Below, piece after piece: positions 13,814 through 14,309 of a DNA stretch of 14,309 bases. The stretch is from positions 1 through 14,309 of the forward strand of contig QIKQ01000222.1 in assembly GCA_003233075.1 (NCBI GenBank). The letters run 5' to 3'. The notes under the pieces are model-generated. The model did no database searches and was not told where the DNA came from. It saw only the letters and a list, made by a program, of their open reading frames with translations. Position numbers and translations under genes: made by a program. The DNA comes from Gammaproteobacteria bacterium (lineage in GTDB: Bacteria; Pseudomonadota; Gammaproteobacteria; SZUA-21). How positions within the stretch are numbered: position 1 is the first letter of the stretch; the number at the start of each line of letters is the position of its first letter.

Positions 13814-13828
13814 GCATCCTTCGGATGC
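13814..13828. repeat. Short perfect hairpin
   Basis: GCATCC-TTC-GGATGC, a 6-bp stem with a TTC loop. It has the same odd-length design as the hairpins at 44-64, 13631-13649 and 13716-13730. Confidence 0.4.
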
Positions 13829-14143
13829 TCTGGACACTAAGGTGGATTGCTTGACGGGCAAGGTTGAATGCGACCTGATTGCTCGATAACTGCTACACAT
13901 CGAAACAGAATATTTGTGGGACAGCAGTGGGTTAAACAGGAATACCTGACTTTAAGATTATACACGTAAGTCTGAAAAGAACGTTGAAATATACAGGGGT
14001 TAGGTTAGGTCACATCCTACTCACGTTGCTCATTAGTAGCTTAACCCTTGGTCGAGACATGAATTTGAGACTTCTGCCATGCGACTAATAAATTTTAAAT
14101 CTGAAACAGAATGATAGTTGTTTTATTATAATTTTTTAGGATC

Positions 14144-14220
14144 TGTAGCCCGGCTCTTTACGACTGCAAGGATGCAGGAGGTAGAGCTTTGCTGTAGCAG
14201 TTGCCGAAAGCCGGGGTGGA
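14144..14220. repeat. Structured palindromic repeat beginning TGTAGCCCG
   Basis: Outer arms CCCGGCT (14149-14155) and AGCCGGG (14209-14215) enclose an inner hairpin CTGCA-AGGA-TGCAG (14164-14177) and a second short pairing GCTCT/AGAGC. It shares the TGTAGCCCG edge with the left-end repeat copy D and resembles intergenic REP-like palindromes common in gammaproteobacteria. Confidence 0.45.
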
Positions 14221-14309
14221 CTCGAACAGTGACGCCATGGCGTTTACAGCAGCATAAATGATGATGGCTCAGTTATAAGACGAGTTAGTGTTATGCTTGA
14301 ACCCAAATC

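Larger units (their letters stand above)
13646..14309. other. Non-coding region with hairpins
   Basis: No gene is seen in these 664 bases. There are two more short perfect hairpins and one large structured repeat near the right edge. A degenerate relative of the left-end repeats may lie near 14010-14045 (CTACTCACGTTGCTCATTAG). No tRNA was found. Confidence 0.65.

Noticed and set aside
14190..14240. Minus-strand GTTCGAGTCC resembling a tRNA T-loop
   Set aside because: The bases on each side do not form the 5-bp T-stem, and no D-arm, anticodon arm or acceptor stem can be built around it.
14270..14309. GAGTTAGTGTTATGC resembles part of a Vibrio integron repeat (attC/VCR)
   Set aside because: The complementary half and the paired core sites (RYYYAAC and GTTRRRY) are missing, and there is no integrase or cassette array in the window.

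Overview
The window is AT-rich DNA whose gene content and codon habits suggest a free-living, flagellated gammaproteobacterium, probably marine or aquatic. Supporting genes are a proton-type MotA/MotB stator, a UPF0260 (YcgN) protein, GrxC, the arsC-wrbA-DUF2069 cluster, a PEP-CTERM secreted protein and a SoxK-like lipoprotein. No rRNA, tRNA, CRISPR array, integrase or intact transposase is visible, and the species cannot be named from this sequence.

Layout. Bases 1-712 are non-coding and hold a cluster of short REP-like palindromes ending in GCGGGCTAC. Bases 713-2213 (minus) carry an HDOD-domain regulator split in two by a 4-bp tandem duplication. It diverges from motA-motB (2408-4532, plus), and the 194-bp gap contains a back-to-back pair of FliA (sigma-28) type promoters, so the HDOD protein looks like part of the flagellar regulon. 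A Sfp-type phosphopantetheinyl transferase follows motB and overlaps tail-to-tail with a PEP-CTERM protein gene (minus). A zinc-ribbon Nudix hydrolase, ycgN and a secreted ankyrin-like hypothetical protein follow on the plus strand.

From 10592 down to 8226 the minus strand reads as a YihY/BrkB membrane protein, glutaredoxin 3, a 3'-truncated histidine phosphatase remnant and a small membrane protein. Upstream of these are two small lipoproteins (DUF4398-like and SoxK-like). A 146-bp element with imperfect terminal inverted repeats lies between the second lipoprotein gene and an intrinsic terminator. A palindrome-rich intergenic region separates the lipoproteins from the divergent arsC-wrbA-DUF2069 operon (12046-13645). 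The last 660 bp are non-coding, with three small hairpins and one large structured element.

Most genes are ordinary housekeeping or accessory genes and no clear new multi-gene system is present. The points most worth following are the divergent FliA promoter pair with its broken HDOD partner, the long basic tail on MotB, the orphan SoxK/DUF4398 lipoprotein pair with its operator-like upstream region, and the small mobile-element-like insertion.
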